Positions 35,937 to 43,293 of a DNA stretch of 64,000 bases are shown here, piece after piece. The notes under the pieces are model-generated. The model saw only the letters and a list, made by a program, of their open reading frames with translations. It ran no database searches and had not been told where the DNA came from. Location: contig NZ_CP109442.1 of assembly GCF_036227205.1 (NCBI RefSeq), positions 7,316,001 to 7,380,000 on the forward strand. Direction: 5' to 3'. Position 1 is the stretch's first letter. Every line of letters begins with the position of its first letter. Origin of the DNA: Amycolatopsis sp. NBC_01480. GTDB lineage: Bacteria; Actinomycetota; Actinomycetes; Mycobacteriales; Pseudonocardiaceae. Made by a program: the position numbers and the translations under genes.

Positions 35937-36578
35937 ATGACCGGGACGACCCCGCGGGAGCGCTACCGGGCGCAGGTGCGCGCGGAGATCAAGCAGCACG
36001 CGTGGGAGCAGCTGGCCACGACGGGCGTCGCCGCGCTGTCCCTGAACGCGATCGCCAAGCAGCTGGGAATGAGCGGCCCCGCGCTGTACCGCTACTACGC
36101 CAGCCGCGACGACCTGCTCACCGACCTCATCCGGGACGCCTACCGCAGCCTCGCCGACACGATCCAGGCGGCGGGCGCGGCCGGCGCGGACCTGGCCGGG
36201 CTGGCCAACGCCTTCCGTGACTGGGCGCTGGCCGATCCCCACCGGTATTTCCTGATCTACGGCACACCCGTGCCCGGCTACCACGCGCCGGACGACACCG
36301 CGCAGATCTCGAGGGAGATCATGGCGGTGCTGATCGACGTCAGCGCCGCGCAGCTGACTTCGAGCGGCCCATCCACCCCGTTCGAAGCCGAACTGGACCG
36401 CCACCGCGACTGGGCCGGCGAGAGCCCGGCCCCGTCCGCGGCACTGAGCCGGGCGCTGAGCTTCTGGACGCGCGTCCACGGCGTCCTGTCCCTCGAACTG
36501 GCCGGCCAATTCACCGGCATGGACTTCGACCCGGCCCTGCTGTTCGCCGACGAGGTAGAACGCTTGCTGTCCCGCTGA
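35937..36578 (+). CDS. TetR-family transcriptional regulator
   Basis: 213 residues from ATG 35937, with GAAGGGTGGAC upstream; the GTG at 35928 is a less likely start. The helix-turn-helix covers about 25-65 (TGVAALSLNAIAKQLGMSGP, then ALYRYYASRDDLLTDLI). The C-terminal domain has the WALADPHRYFLIYGTPVPGY block of the TetR_C_13 type. It stands alone: the ESX operon upstream is closed by a terminator and the genes downstream run toward it. The target is unknown apart from likely autoregulation through 35877-35894. Confidence 0.92.
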   Translation: MTGTTPRERYRAQVRAEIKQHAWEQLATTGVAALSLNAIAKQLGMSGPALYRYYASRDDLLTDLIRDAYRSLADTIQAAGAAGADLAGLANAFRDWALADPHRYFLIYGTPVPGYHAPDDTAQISREIMAVLIDVSAAQLTSSGPSTPFEAELDRHRDWAGESPAPSAALSRALSFWTRVHGVLSLELAGQFTGMDFDPALLFADEVERLLSR

Positions 36579-36595
36579 ATTCCCGCTGCCGCCCG

Positions 36596-36991
36596 TCATC
36601 GCCCCCGCGGCGGTTCGAGCACCGACCAATGCTCGACGAACCGCCCGTCGCGCACCCGCACGAAGTCCATCACCCGGAACTCGACCTCGAGCCCGGACGG
36701 CGGCGCGCCCAGCCACGGCCCGACGTGGCGCCCCCGGTAGATCTTGTGGGTGGCGACAACACCACCGGTTTCGACGCAGTGCAGGATCTCGACCTTCAGC
36801 CCCGCAAACGCCGCATGCAGCGCCCGCACGACCTCGACCACCCCATCCCGCCCGTCCGACCGGCCCTCTTTCGCCGACCGATTGCGGAAATCGGCGTCGA
36901 CGAACTCCTCGATCAGCTCTACTCGGCCGCCCTCATGCACCTGCTCGACAAACGCCCGCATCAACGTGACGTCCGCGGATTCCGTAGCCAT
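36596..36991 (-). CDS. SnoaL-like (NTF2 fold) protein
   Basis: 131 residues, a single NTF2-like domain of the SnoaL/ester cyclase type: the N-terminal helix VTLMRAFVEQVHEGG, then LIEEFVDADFRNRSA, VVRALHAAFAGLKVEILHCV, and strands ending VMDFVRVRDGRFVEHWSVLE. Such proteins bind or isomerise small hydrophobic molecules; the catalytic residues cannot be assigned with confidence. It is the last gene of a tetR-CMD-SnoaL operon, 13 bp after the CMD gene, so it probably shares that substrate pathway and its TetR control. Confidence 0.85.
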   Translation of the reverse strand: MATESADVTLMRAFVEQVHEGGRVELIEEFVDADFRNRSAKEGRSDGRDGVVEVVRALHAAFAGLKVEILHCVETGGVVATHKIYRGRHVGPWLGAPPSGLEVEFRVMDFVRVRDGRFVEHWSVLEPPRGR

Positions 36992-37004
36992 GTGGTGAAT
37001 CTTC

Positions 37005-37934
37005 TCAGCCGGCGCGGGTGCCGGAGAAGGGGAACGTTCCGCTGCCGGCGACGGTGACCGAGCCGGTGAAGACGTCGGCGTTGATGGTGCCCTCGACGGT
37101 GAGGTCGAAGGGGAACGGGTCGGCCAGGCTGGCGGTGAAGGTCAGGTGGTTGGCCTCCACAGTGCCGGTGGTGATGGGGACGGTGATCTCCAGCTGGTCG
37201 TCCACAATGGAGCCGGCGATGGTTTCACCGGTGGTGTCCAGGGTGAGGAGCAGGTCCTTGCTGCCCGCGGGGTGGGTGAAGGTGATGTTCCACGCGCCGT
37301 CCGGGCCGGTTTTGCCGCTGCTGACACGGAGGGTGGGCGGCTGGGACGCGGCTGCGGACTGGTCCAGCGGCGCACCCGCAGTCACAGTCGGGACCGCGGA
37401 CTGGCCGAGTGCGGGCAGGCCGGCTTTCACTTCCACGCCAACGGAATTCAGGACACCCGCCATCATCCGGTAGTACCCGATCAGGAACAGCAACTCCAGG
37501 ATTTCCGCGTCGTCGCGGGTCGCCGCTAAGTCGGCCCACGTCTGGTCGGAGACGAAGACGTTCTGGCAGACCTCGTCGACGGCACGTAGGACCGCGTCTT
37601 CGAGCGGAGGCCAGGGGGCGGTGGCGTCGGAGAGGGCGTCGATTTCGGCTGGGGTGGCGCCGGCGCCCAAGGCCGCGGGGACGTGGTTCGCCCATTCGAA
37701 GGGCGCTTCGCAGCGCAGTGCGACTCGGAGGATCGCTAGCTCGCGGATGCGCGCGTCCAGTTTTCCCTTGCCCAGCAGGAATCCGCCGAGCTGGGAGGAG
37801 GCGTCCATCAGGGCCGGGTGGTGCGCCAGCACCTGGATGATCGTGTCGGCACCGATTTTGGCCAGCTGCCGGTGTTCCTTGTCCAATTCGTCGAGGGGGA
37901 GCGGGAGGATGCGGGGAGTGGTGGCGTGCGGCAT
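37005..37934 (-). CDS. Carboxymuconolactone decarboxylase-family protein with extra beta domain
   Basis: 309 residues. The N-terminal ~185 are an AhpD/CMD domain: RIRELAILRVALRCEAPFEW, then NHVPAALGAG and ELLFLIGYYRMMAGVLNSVG. The Cys pair CxxC of peroxidase-type AhpD is absent (only C in LRCEAP), so a disulfide-redox role is unlikely. Residues ~205-309 form a separate beta-rich domain (GPDGAWNITFTHPAGSKDLL to AGSGTFPFSGTRAG) of a kind that occurs fused to dehydrogenases. The gene lies 10 bp after tetR and 13 bp before the SnoaL gene. The substrate is unknown. Confidence 0.82.
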   Translation of the reverse strand: MPHATTPRILPLPLDELDKEHRQLAKIGADTIIQVLAHHPALMDASSQLGGFLLGKGKLDARIRELAILRVALRCEAPFEWANHVPAALGAGATPAEIDALSDATAPWPPLEDAVLRAVDEVCQNVFVSDQTWADLAATRDDAEILELLFLIGYYRMMAGVLNSVGVEVKAGLPALGQSAVPTVTAGAPLDQSAAASQPPTLRVSSGKTGPDGAWNITFTHPAGSKDLLLTLDTTGETIAGSIVDDQLEITVPITTGTVEANHLTFTASLADPFPFDLTVEGTINADVFTGSVTVAGSGTFPFSGTRAG

Positions 37935-37944
37935 GGCGGGTTCC

Positions 37945-38595
37945 TCAACGGGTCGGCCGGGTTTGCCGGATGTGGTCGAGCGCGGCGCGGGCGGCCGCGG
38001 CGTCTTCGAGGTTGAGCTGCGGATGGGAGTGGATGTCGATCAGGGCGCGCGCGAGCAGCTCGTCGCCCTCGGGGCTGAACACGTCGACGCCCATGGCCCG
38101 CGAGACGTGCTCGTGCAGCACGGTGATGGACAGCGCCATCGCGGTGCCCACGGCCGCCCGGACCTTCGGGTCGACGTCCGGCGGGTCAGAGCGTTCGCGG
38201 TCGGTGTCGACCAGCCACTGCCGGCCGAGTTCGACCATCTCGTCGAACAGCGGCGCGGCCCCGCCCTCGGTCAGGGCACGCGCGAGGTAACCCTGGTACG
38301 GGCCCACCGCGGCCCTCGCCGCGGCGACGTAGTTGACGTCCTCGGGCGTCCGGTCGGCCAGGACCCGGTCGTTGAGCCGGCGGAGCACCTTGGCCAGGTG
38401 CGCGTCGCAGGCGTCCCGCAATCCTTGTTTGGAGCCGAAATGATGGCGCACCAAGCCGGAGGACACCCCCGCGGTCTCGGCGATGCCGCGGATCGTGGCG
38501 CCGTCGAATCCGTGCTCGCCGAAGTGGGCCATCGCGGCGTCCCTGATCCGGGCCCGCGCGGTCAGGTCCCCACGGTCGGGCTCCGCACTATCCAT
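37945..38595 (-). CDS. TetR-family regulator of the CMD/SnoaL operon
   Basis: 216 residues. The helix-turn-helix is at about 12-58 (RIRDAAMAHFGEHGFDGATI, then RGIAETAGVSSGLVRHHFG). The C-terminal ligand domain contains VGTAMALSITVLHEHVSRAM. It is the first gene of a minus-strand operon with CMD and SnoaL genes at 10- and 13-bp spacing. A perfect 7-4-7 palindrome lies 32 bp upstream of its start, consistent with autorepression of the operon until a ligand, perhaps the substrate of the two enzymes, is bound. Confidence 0.93.
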   Translation of the reverse strand: MDSAEPDRGDLTARARIRDAAMAHFGEHGFDGATIRGIAETAGVSSGLVRHHFGSKQGLRDACDAHLAKVLRRLNDRVLADRTPEDVNYVAAARAAVGPYQGYLARALTEGGAAPLFDEMVELGRQWLVDTDRERSDPPDVDPKVRAAVGTAMALSITVLHEHVSRAMGVDVFSPEGDELLARALIDIHSHPQLNLEDAAAARAALDHIRQTRPTR

Positions 38596-38626
38596 GCGTA
38601 CGGCTTACTGCACTCATGGACGGGAT

Positions 38627-38644
38627 ACTACACGCCTGTGTAGT
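38627..38644 (-). promoter_or_regulatory. TetR operator candidate
   Basis: Perfect inverted repeat ACTACAC-GCCT-GTGTAGT, centred about 40 bp upstream of the TetR start at 38595. Size and position fit a TetR-dimer operator controlling the tetR-CMD-SnoaL operon. Confidence 0.7.
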
Positions 38645-38676
38645 CGTGGGCTGCCGGCGAAAACCGCAAGCGCGGA

Positions 38677-39300
38677 TCAGAGGCAGGGCGGCCGGTAGCC
38701 GTCGATGCGCAGGCCGCGGAATTCCAGCTGGTTCGGGGTCTTGCCGACGAAAACCAGGCCGCGGGCCTCGGTCAGGGCCGAGGCGAACGAGTACGGCGGG
38801 GTGCCCAGCTCGGGCAGCGAAGTCCAGGCGTCCGGCGAAAAACTGAAGAACTTCGTGACGGGCTTCCCGCCGGTCTTGGGCACGAGGGTGAGCCATTTGT
38901 CGCCGCCGCTCCAGTGCGAGGCGGGGCGCAGCTGGACGTACAGGTCGTCCGCCGCGCTGTAGGTCAGCCAGAACCCGTGTGACCGGGTGAGGTCTTCCTG
39001 GGCCTCGAACCGGTTGCCGAGCCAGACGACGGCGACGTGCCATTCCGCGTTGAGAAAGCTCACCTTGGCCGCATACCGGTGGCCCGCCGGCACAAGCAGG
39101 CTCCCGGTGGCCGGGACGGTGGTGCCCTCGCCGCTGGCCAGCCACTGCTGCAGCCGGTCGATCGACGGGGTCGCGCACTCGTCGCGGGGTGGCCGCGGAC
39201 CGGCCGCGCCGGCGACCGCCGCCGGTCCGACCAGGGAAAACGCCAGCACGGAGGCCAACGTCACGAGCGTCTTGGTGATGGCGACCGGCCGTGCGCGCAT
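38677..39300 (-). CDS. Secreted hypothetical protein
   Basis: 207 residues with a Sec signal peptide (ITKTLVTLASVLAFSLVGPA core, cleavage near GAAG at about 34). The mature region is a beta-rich domain with many aromatic residues (AEWHVAVVWLGNRFEAQED, RSHGFWLTYS, YVQLRPASHWSGGDKW) and a Cys near each end (DECATPS and PPCL), a probable disulfide closing the fold. No family recognised; carbohydrate or wall binding would be guesswork. ATG 39300. It is divergent from the small Cys-tailed peptide gene. Confidence 0.75.
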   Translation of the reverse strand: MRARPVAITKTLVTLASVLAFSLVGPAAVAGAAGPRPPRDECATPSIDRLQQWLASGEGTTVPATGSLLVPAGHRYAAKVSFLNAEWHVAVVWLGNRFEAQEDLTRSHGFWLTYSAADDLYVQLRPASHWSGGDKWLTLVPKTGGKPVTKFFSFSPDAWTSLPELGTPPYSFASALTEARGLVFVGKTPNQLEFRGLRIDGYRPPCL

Positions 39301-39433
39301 GCCTGGAAACTAGCATCCCGCCGGTGGCCGTCCAAGGTCCCGCGGCCGCGGGCGTGTGGCCGGGGTCACGGAATGCCTGTCGATCTTCCGCGCTACACAC
39401 GAAGTAGGAATCGTTCGCACCCAAGGGAGTTCC

Positions 39434-39565
39434 ATGTCCGCCACCACCACGCCGGAAGAGACGCCGACCGTGCCGGTCGTGCCCGCACGGGACGACTTCG
39501 ACTTCCCGCTCACCGACGGGGCCGCCTGCCGCATCGACGACCCCGACTGCGAAGCCTGCCAGTGA
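39434..39565 (+). CDS. 43-residue peptide with Cys-rich C-terminus (RiPP-like precursor?)
   Basis: ATG 39434 follows AAGGGAG at ideal spacing, and a perfect hairpin begins three bases after the stop, so this is a complete short gene. The product has a Thr/Pro-rich start (SATTTPEETPTVPVVPARDD), an acidic FDFPLTDG centre reminiscent of actinobacterial leader motifs, and the tail ACRIDDPDCEACQ with three Cys. No modification enzyme is adjacent. The tail lacks Ser/Thr, so lanthionine rings are unlikely. A metal-binding peptide or another RiPP type are alternatives. Function unknown. Confidence 0.6.
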   Translation: MSATTTPEETPTVPVVPARDDFDFPLTDGAACRIDDPDCEACQ

Positions 39566-39568
39566 GCC

Positions 39569-39600
39569 GAAGCGGGTCGCGGTGAGCCGCGACCCGCTTC
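39569..39600 (+). terminator. Hairpin between the peptide gene and the convergent PEBP gene
   Basis: Perfect 14-bp arms (GAAGCGGGTCGCGG and complement) with loop TGAG, three bases after the peptide stop and 24 bp from the convergent stop at 39624, so it can serve both genes. Confidence 0.92.
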
Positions 39601-39623
39601 CGGGACTGTCCATGGGGGACGGT

Positions 39624-40598
39624 TCAGGCGGCTCGGCGGCGGACGGTGCGTTCCAGGATGCCCAGCGTGGACTTGAGGGCGGACTCGGGTACCACCGGGA
39701 AAACGAGGCGCCCCTTCCACTCCGGGGCGATCTCGGACCAGTCGTAATAGGACGTGACGAGGGTGCCGCCGTCCGCGGGCTCCAGCCGGTAACCGTAGAC
39801 GTGGCGGAGGTGCGGCCCCTTCCCGGCCTCGACGGTCCAGGCGATCTCCTTGTCCGGCGCGAACTCGGTGATGAGCACCTCGACGTCGTACTTGCCGAGC
39901 GGCCGGTCGCCGAGCGCCTCCCGGTCCATGTGCACCACGAACCGGTCGCCGGCCTGGCGGACCGGGTCGCCGTCGGCGTCGAGCAGCATGCCCGACGCGT
40001 CGATGTCCACGTGGCCCTTCGGGTCGGACAGGACCGCGAAGACGGCTTCGGCAGGTGCGGGGATGAGGCGGGAGACCTCGATCCGCTCCGTCCTTTTCGG
40101 ACCGTCGCCCGGGTTTTCCGCGGTGGCGATCAGGATCGCGCGGCCGAGGATGTGGGAGGACATGGTGAAGCCGAGGAACGCCGGGGTGGCGTCGGCCGGG
40201 ACCCCGAGGGTCTCGACGTCCAGGGCGTGCACCACGAAGAAGTACCGGTGCGGGCCGTGGCCGGCGGGCGGGGCGGCGCCGAGGTAATGGGTGACGCGGG
40301 CGTCGTTGGGCAGCGCGAACGCGCCCTCGGGCAGGCTCGCGCCCTCGGCCAGTTCGGTGACAGTGGCCGGAATGTCCGCGACCGCCCAGTGCCAGAACCC
40401 GGAGCCGGTGGGGGCGTCCGGGTCGTAGACGGTGACTGCGTAGCTCTTCGTGCCTTCCGGGGCGCCGCTCCAGGAGAGCTGCGGGGAGACGTCTTTGCCT
40501 TCCGACAGCGGCAAAGTGGCGCCGTTGGTGATGGTGGTACTGGTGACGGTGAAGGTGGCCGCTTCGGGGAGGCGGGCCAAGGGGTTGCTGGCGCTCAT
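39624..40598 (-). CDS. Fusion of YbhB/YbcL (PEBP) domain and SRPBCC domain
   Basis: 324 residues. Residues about 8-165 are a phosphatidylethanolamine-binding (Raf-kinase-inhibitor-like, YbhB) domain: DVSPQLSWSGAPEGTKSYAV, the DPDAPTGSGFWHW ligand-site motif, and GPHRYFFVVHAL. Residues about 172-320 are an SRPBCC/START-like pocket (IEVSRLIPAPAEAVFAVLSD to LVTSYYDWSEIAPEW). Both normally bind small hydrophobic ligands, and each usually occurs alone. No signal peptide, so it is cytoplasmic. ATG 40598. It converges on the peptide gene; the DnaA-box-like pair lies upstream of its start. Confidence 0.88.
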   Translation of the reverse strand: MSASNPLARLPEAATFTVTSTTITNGATLPLSEGKDVSPQLSWSGAPEGTKSYAVTVYDPDAPTGSGFWHWAVADIPATVTELAEGASLPEGAFALPNDARVTHYLGAAPPAGHGPHRYFFVVHALDVETLGVPADATPAFLGFTMSSHILGRAILIATAENPGDGPKRTERIEVSRLIPAPAEAVFAVLSDPKGHVDIDASGMLLDADGDPVRQAGDRFVVHMDREALGDRPLGKYDVEVLITEFAPDKEIAWTVEAGKGPHLRHVYGYRLEPADGGTLVTSYYDWSEIAPEWKGRLVFPVVPESALKSTLGILERTVRRRAA

Positions 40599-40904
40599 GA
40601 GATCGATTCTAGCCGCGGGATCGGATGGTTCCGGCCGCTCAGCCGGAGTTGTCCACAGGGGTGGTCGATTGTGGATAAACGGGCTCGCGGGGACGGTTTT
40701 CGCGCCGCCGCCGACTGTGGGTGCGAGAGACTTCTGGGGTGACCGAAGCTTGGTCAGGTTGGCAGGCGGGGGCGGGGCGGGCCCGTGACGCCGACGCTGC
40801 GGCCGAGTTGCTGGTTCGGCACCTGACCGAGACTGCGGCCGGGCCGGCCCGGCCCGGCTTCGCGAAGAAGACCTGAGCTCGGGGCCGTTTTCCCTTATAC
40901 CGCC
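40599..40904. other. Intergenic region with DnaA-box-like pair and a doubtful short ORF
   Basis: About 300 bases between two minus-strand genes. It holds the inverted DnaA-box-like pair at 40649-40678 and a possible 45-residue reading frame on the plus strand (GTG 40739 to TGA 40876, beginning VTEAWSGWQAGAG). The short frame has plausible codon use but no family match. Nothing else was seen. Confidence 0.35.
40649..40678. promoter_or_regulatory. Inverted pair of DnaA-box-like sequences
   Basis: TTGTCCACA at 40649-40657 and TGTGGATAA (complement TTATCCACA, the consensus DnaA box) at 40670-40678 face each other across 12 bp. Two boxes are too few for an origin and no dnaA or dnaN gene is near. 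A DnaA-titration or DnaA-regulated promoter role is possible. Confidence 0.45.
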
Positions 40905-42113
40905 TCAGAACCAGTGCAAGCAGTGTGGAGAACGCTCGCTACGGAACAGTGCGTCGGCGAGGGCGTCAGCACCCGGGTAGTGGGCCTGGATGTGCCCGGC
41001 CCGCACCAGGGTGCTCGGGGCGGTGCCACCGAGGTAGATCGAGCCCAGGTCGCGCACGTCGAGGGACAGGTCGGGGGCACGGTCGGTCGGGGTGCACTCC
41101 GCGTGGCCGTCGCGGGTGGTCAGCTGGTAGCGGTGGTGCTCGCCGAGGAACGGGTCGTCGATGTCGAGGACCAGGGTGCCGTCGGTGGGCCAGCGGCGGG
41201 TGGTCAGGGCGCGCGGGATGTCGAGTAGCCGTACCCAGAGCCAGTCGCCGTCGTCGCCTACCTCGGCGGCGCGGAAGTCCGCCAGTTGCCAGCGCAGCGG
41301 GTTTTCCGGCGGGAGGTTCTTGAACACGATCCGGGTGACCAGGTCGTGCCCGAGCAGGAACCGGGCCAGGGCGGTGAAAACGGCGTCGTCGGTGGTGATG
41401 GTCTCGTCGACGGTCAAGGTGCCGGAATCGCCGAGCGAGTAGCTGGCGTAACCGTCCGGGTCGCCGCCGGCGTCACGGTGGACGGCGATGTAGCGCGGCG
41501 CCGGCGTGATCGGCGGCTGCCCCGCGCCCAACGCCCACCAACGGCGCGGCCGGGACAGCGCGCCGGGCTGGACGCGGCGGTAGCGGTCGTAGACCTCCTC
41601 CAGGATCTCGCCGCACTCGGCCCGTCGCAGCAATTCGATCGAACCGCCGGGCGTCGAATCAGCCCGGGGGACAGCGAAATCGGCTCGGTTGCGCGGCACC
41701 GTCAGCCGGTGCGTGTAGGTCGCCGGGCCGTAGCCGAACCGGCCGTAGATCGCGGCGTCGGTGCACAGCAGCACCGCGAGGAAGTCCCCTCGCGCGCGCA
41801 GTTCGGCGAACTGATGCCGCATCATCGCGCTGAGCACGCCCTGGCGCCGGTGCGTCGGCAGGACGCCGACGGCGGTCACCCCGGCGGCCGGGGCGAGCAC
41901 GTTGCCGGGCAGGGTCAGCTCGAACGAGTGCGCGGCGGCGGTGCCGATGGGCCGTCCGTCGTCGGCCGTGGCGAGCAGGGCACGGTCCATCTCGAGTGCC
42001 GACCACCAGAGCCCGCCGCCGTCGACCGGGGTTTCCGGGAAGCGGCCGAACGCGGCGTGGAGGGTGCCGATGTAGACGTCGAGGTCCGCGTCGGTGGTGG
42101 AACGGATCTTCAT
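40905..42113 (-). CDS. Eis-like GNAT N-acetyltransferase
   Basis: 402 residues from ATG 42113 (MKIRSTTDADLDVYIG); 42146 only adds a non-family leader. Two tandem GNAT domains with a C-terminal SCP2-like domain, as in mycobacterial Eis. The acetyl-CoA site is GVTAVGVLPTHRRQGVLSAM (about 78-98), then LCTDAAIYGRFGYGPATY. The middle domain has PRRWWALGAGQPP and the end is DLSLDVRDLGSIYLGGTAPS. The C-terminal carboxylate following HCLHWF, needed for catalysis in Eis, is present. Eis enzymes acetylate lysines or aminoglycosides; the substrate here is not predictable. Single gene. Confidence 0.92.
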   Translation of the reverse strand: MKIRSTTDADLDVYIGTLHAAFGRFPETPVDGGGLWWSALEMDRALLATADDGRPIGTAAAHSFELTLPGNVLAPAAGVTAVGVLPTHRRQGVLSAMMRHQFAELRARGDFLAVLLCTDAAIYGRFGYGPATYTHRLTVPRNRADFAVPRADSTPGGSIELLRRAECGEILEEVYDRYRRVQPGALSRPRRWWALGAGQPPITPAPRYIAVHRDAGGDPDGYASYSLGDSGTLTVDETITTDDAVFTALARFLLGHDLVTRIVFKNLPPENPLRWQLADFRAAEVGDDGDWLWVRLLDIPRALTTRRWPTDGTLVLDIDDPFLGEHHRYQLTTRDGHAECTPTDRAPDLSLDVRDLGSIYLGGTAPSTLVRAGHIQAHYPGADALADALFRSERSPHCLHWF

Positions 42114-42210
42114 GGCTGCGCCGGCTCCCCGCGATACCGGCACCACGGCTCGTGGTGCCCCGCCACAGTCCAGCGTCCGGCCGCGGCCGGATCAACCGAA
42201 TTACCGCCGG

Positions 42211-43227
42211 TCAGCGGCGAAGGGCGTGTTGCAGCGCTTCGAGCACCTCGCGGGCCGCGGTCGGGCCGGTGTTGAGGTAGAAGACGTCGTCGTCCACCGG
42301 GATCGCGGTCTTGGCGGCGACGGCGCCCAGCGTGGGCCACAGCGGCGCCGAGGTCAGGGCCGCCGCCTTCGCCGGGCCGCCCTGCACGCCGTAGAAGATC
42401 CAGTCGCCGTCCGCGCGGTCGAGCTCCTCGTTGCTGATGTCCTGCGAGGTCTGGCCGAACTGCTGATCGGACGGCCGGGCCAGGCCGGCGTCCTCGGCGA
42501 TCGAGCCGGTGAACGACGGCACGCCGAAGATCCGCAGCCGGTCGGCGTTCCGGCGCAGGAACGAGACGGTGGGCTCGGGGTGCAGGGATGCGCCGAGCGC
42601 CGCGGCGTCCGCGTGGTAACTGTCCAGAATGTGTTGCGCCTGCTGGGTTTTGCCGAGCGCGTCGGCCAGCAGCAGGAAGTCCTGCTTCCAGTACAGGCCG
42701 GTGCCCTGCGTCGCCACGGCCGGCGCGATGGCGCTGAGCGAGGCGTACAGCGCGGCGGCGTTCTTGCCCGCGGTGTTCATCACGACCAGGTCCGGCTTGA
42801 GGTTGCCGATGGTCTCCAGGTCCGGGGCGGTGCGGCTGCCCACGTCCGCGACCTTCGCGGCCTGGGGGTAGGCGGCGAGCAGGTAACGGGGGACCAGCTC
42901 GGCGCCGTCGCCGCGGGTCGTGCCGACCGGCACCACGCCCAGGGTGAGCAGGGCGTCGGCCTGGCCGGTGGAGATCACGACCACGCGCTTCGGCGCCGCA
43001 GGCAGGGTCGTGCTGCCGGAGAAGTGCTTGACCGTGCGGGGAAAGACGCCGTCCGCGGCGCCGCTGCCCATGCCCGCCGGCATCGTCCGCGGGGCGGTCC
43101 ACGCCCGGGCCGCCCCGGCCGCCGGCGCCGCGTCCGGGCTGCCGCTCGAGCAGCCGGCCAGCAGCAGGACAACGGCCGCCAGCACCGCCGGGACGACCTT
43201 CAGGACCGGGCCATGGTTCACGCGCAT
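42211..43227 (-). CDS. Iron-siderophore ABC transporter substrate-binding lipoprotein
   Basis: 338 residues. A lipoprotein signal with lipobox LLAGC and Cys26, then a two-lobe class III binding fold (FecB/FhuD type): KRVVVISTGQADALLTLGVV at the first lobe, PDLETIGNLKPDLVVMN, the long connecting helix, and IPVDDDVFYLNTGPTAAREV near the end. It captures a ferric siderophore outside the membrane. It is divergent from the two permease genes at 43294 and 44331, and an iron box lies four bases upstream of its start, so it is expected to be induced under iron limitation. Confidence 0.92.
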   Translation of the reverse strand: MRVNHGPVLKVVPAVLAAVVLLLAGCSSGSPDAAPAAGAARAWTAPRTMPAGMGSGAADGVFPRTVKHFSGSTTLPAAPKRVVVISTGQADALLTLGVVPVGTTRGDGAELVPRYLLAAYPQAAKVADVGSRTAPDLETIGNLKPDLVVMNTAGKNAAALYASLSAIAPAVATQGTGLYWKQDFLLLADALGKTQQAQHILDSYHADAAALGASLHPEPTVSFLRRNADRLRIFGVPSFTGSIAEDAGLARPSDQQFGQTSQDISNEELDRADGDWIFYGVQGGPAKAAALTSAPLWPTLGAVAAKTAIPVDDDVFYLNTGPTAAREVLEALQHALRR

Positions 43228-43232
43228 GGACT

Positions 43233-43251
43233 AGAGGGTAGCCTTACCTAA
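43233..43251. promoter_or_regulatory. Iron box (IdeR/DmdR-type operator)
   Basis: Read on the minus strand, TTAGGTAAGGCTACCCTCT matches the 19-bp actinobacterial iron box TTAGGTTAGGCTAACCTAA at 15 positions. It lies between the divergent binding-protein and permease genes, so one Fe-repressor site can control both. Confidence 0.85.
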
Positions 43252-43293
43252 CGTGAATCCTGAACGGTTGCCCGGCTCGATCAGGTCACACTC

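Noticed and set aside
39434..39565. Lanthipeptide precursor of the FxLD type
   Set aside because: The leader is only loosely similar, the tail has Cys but no Ser/Thr for lanthionines, and no modifying enzyme is adjacent.
40649..40678. Replication origin
   Set aside because: Only two DnaA boxes, no AT-rich unwinding region, and no dnaA, dnaN or gyr genes in the window.
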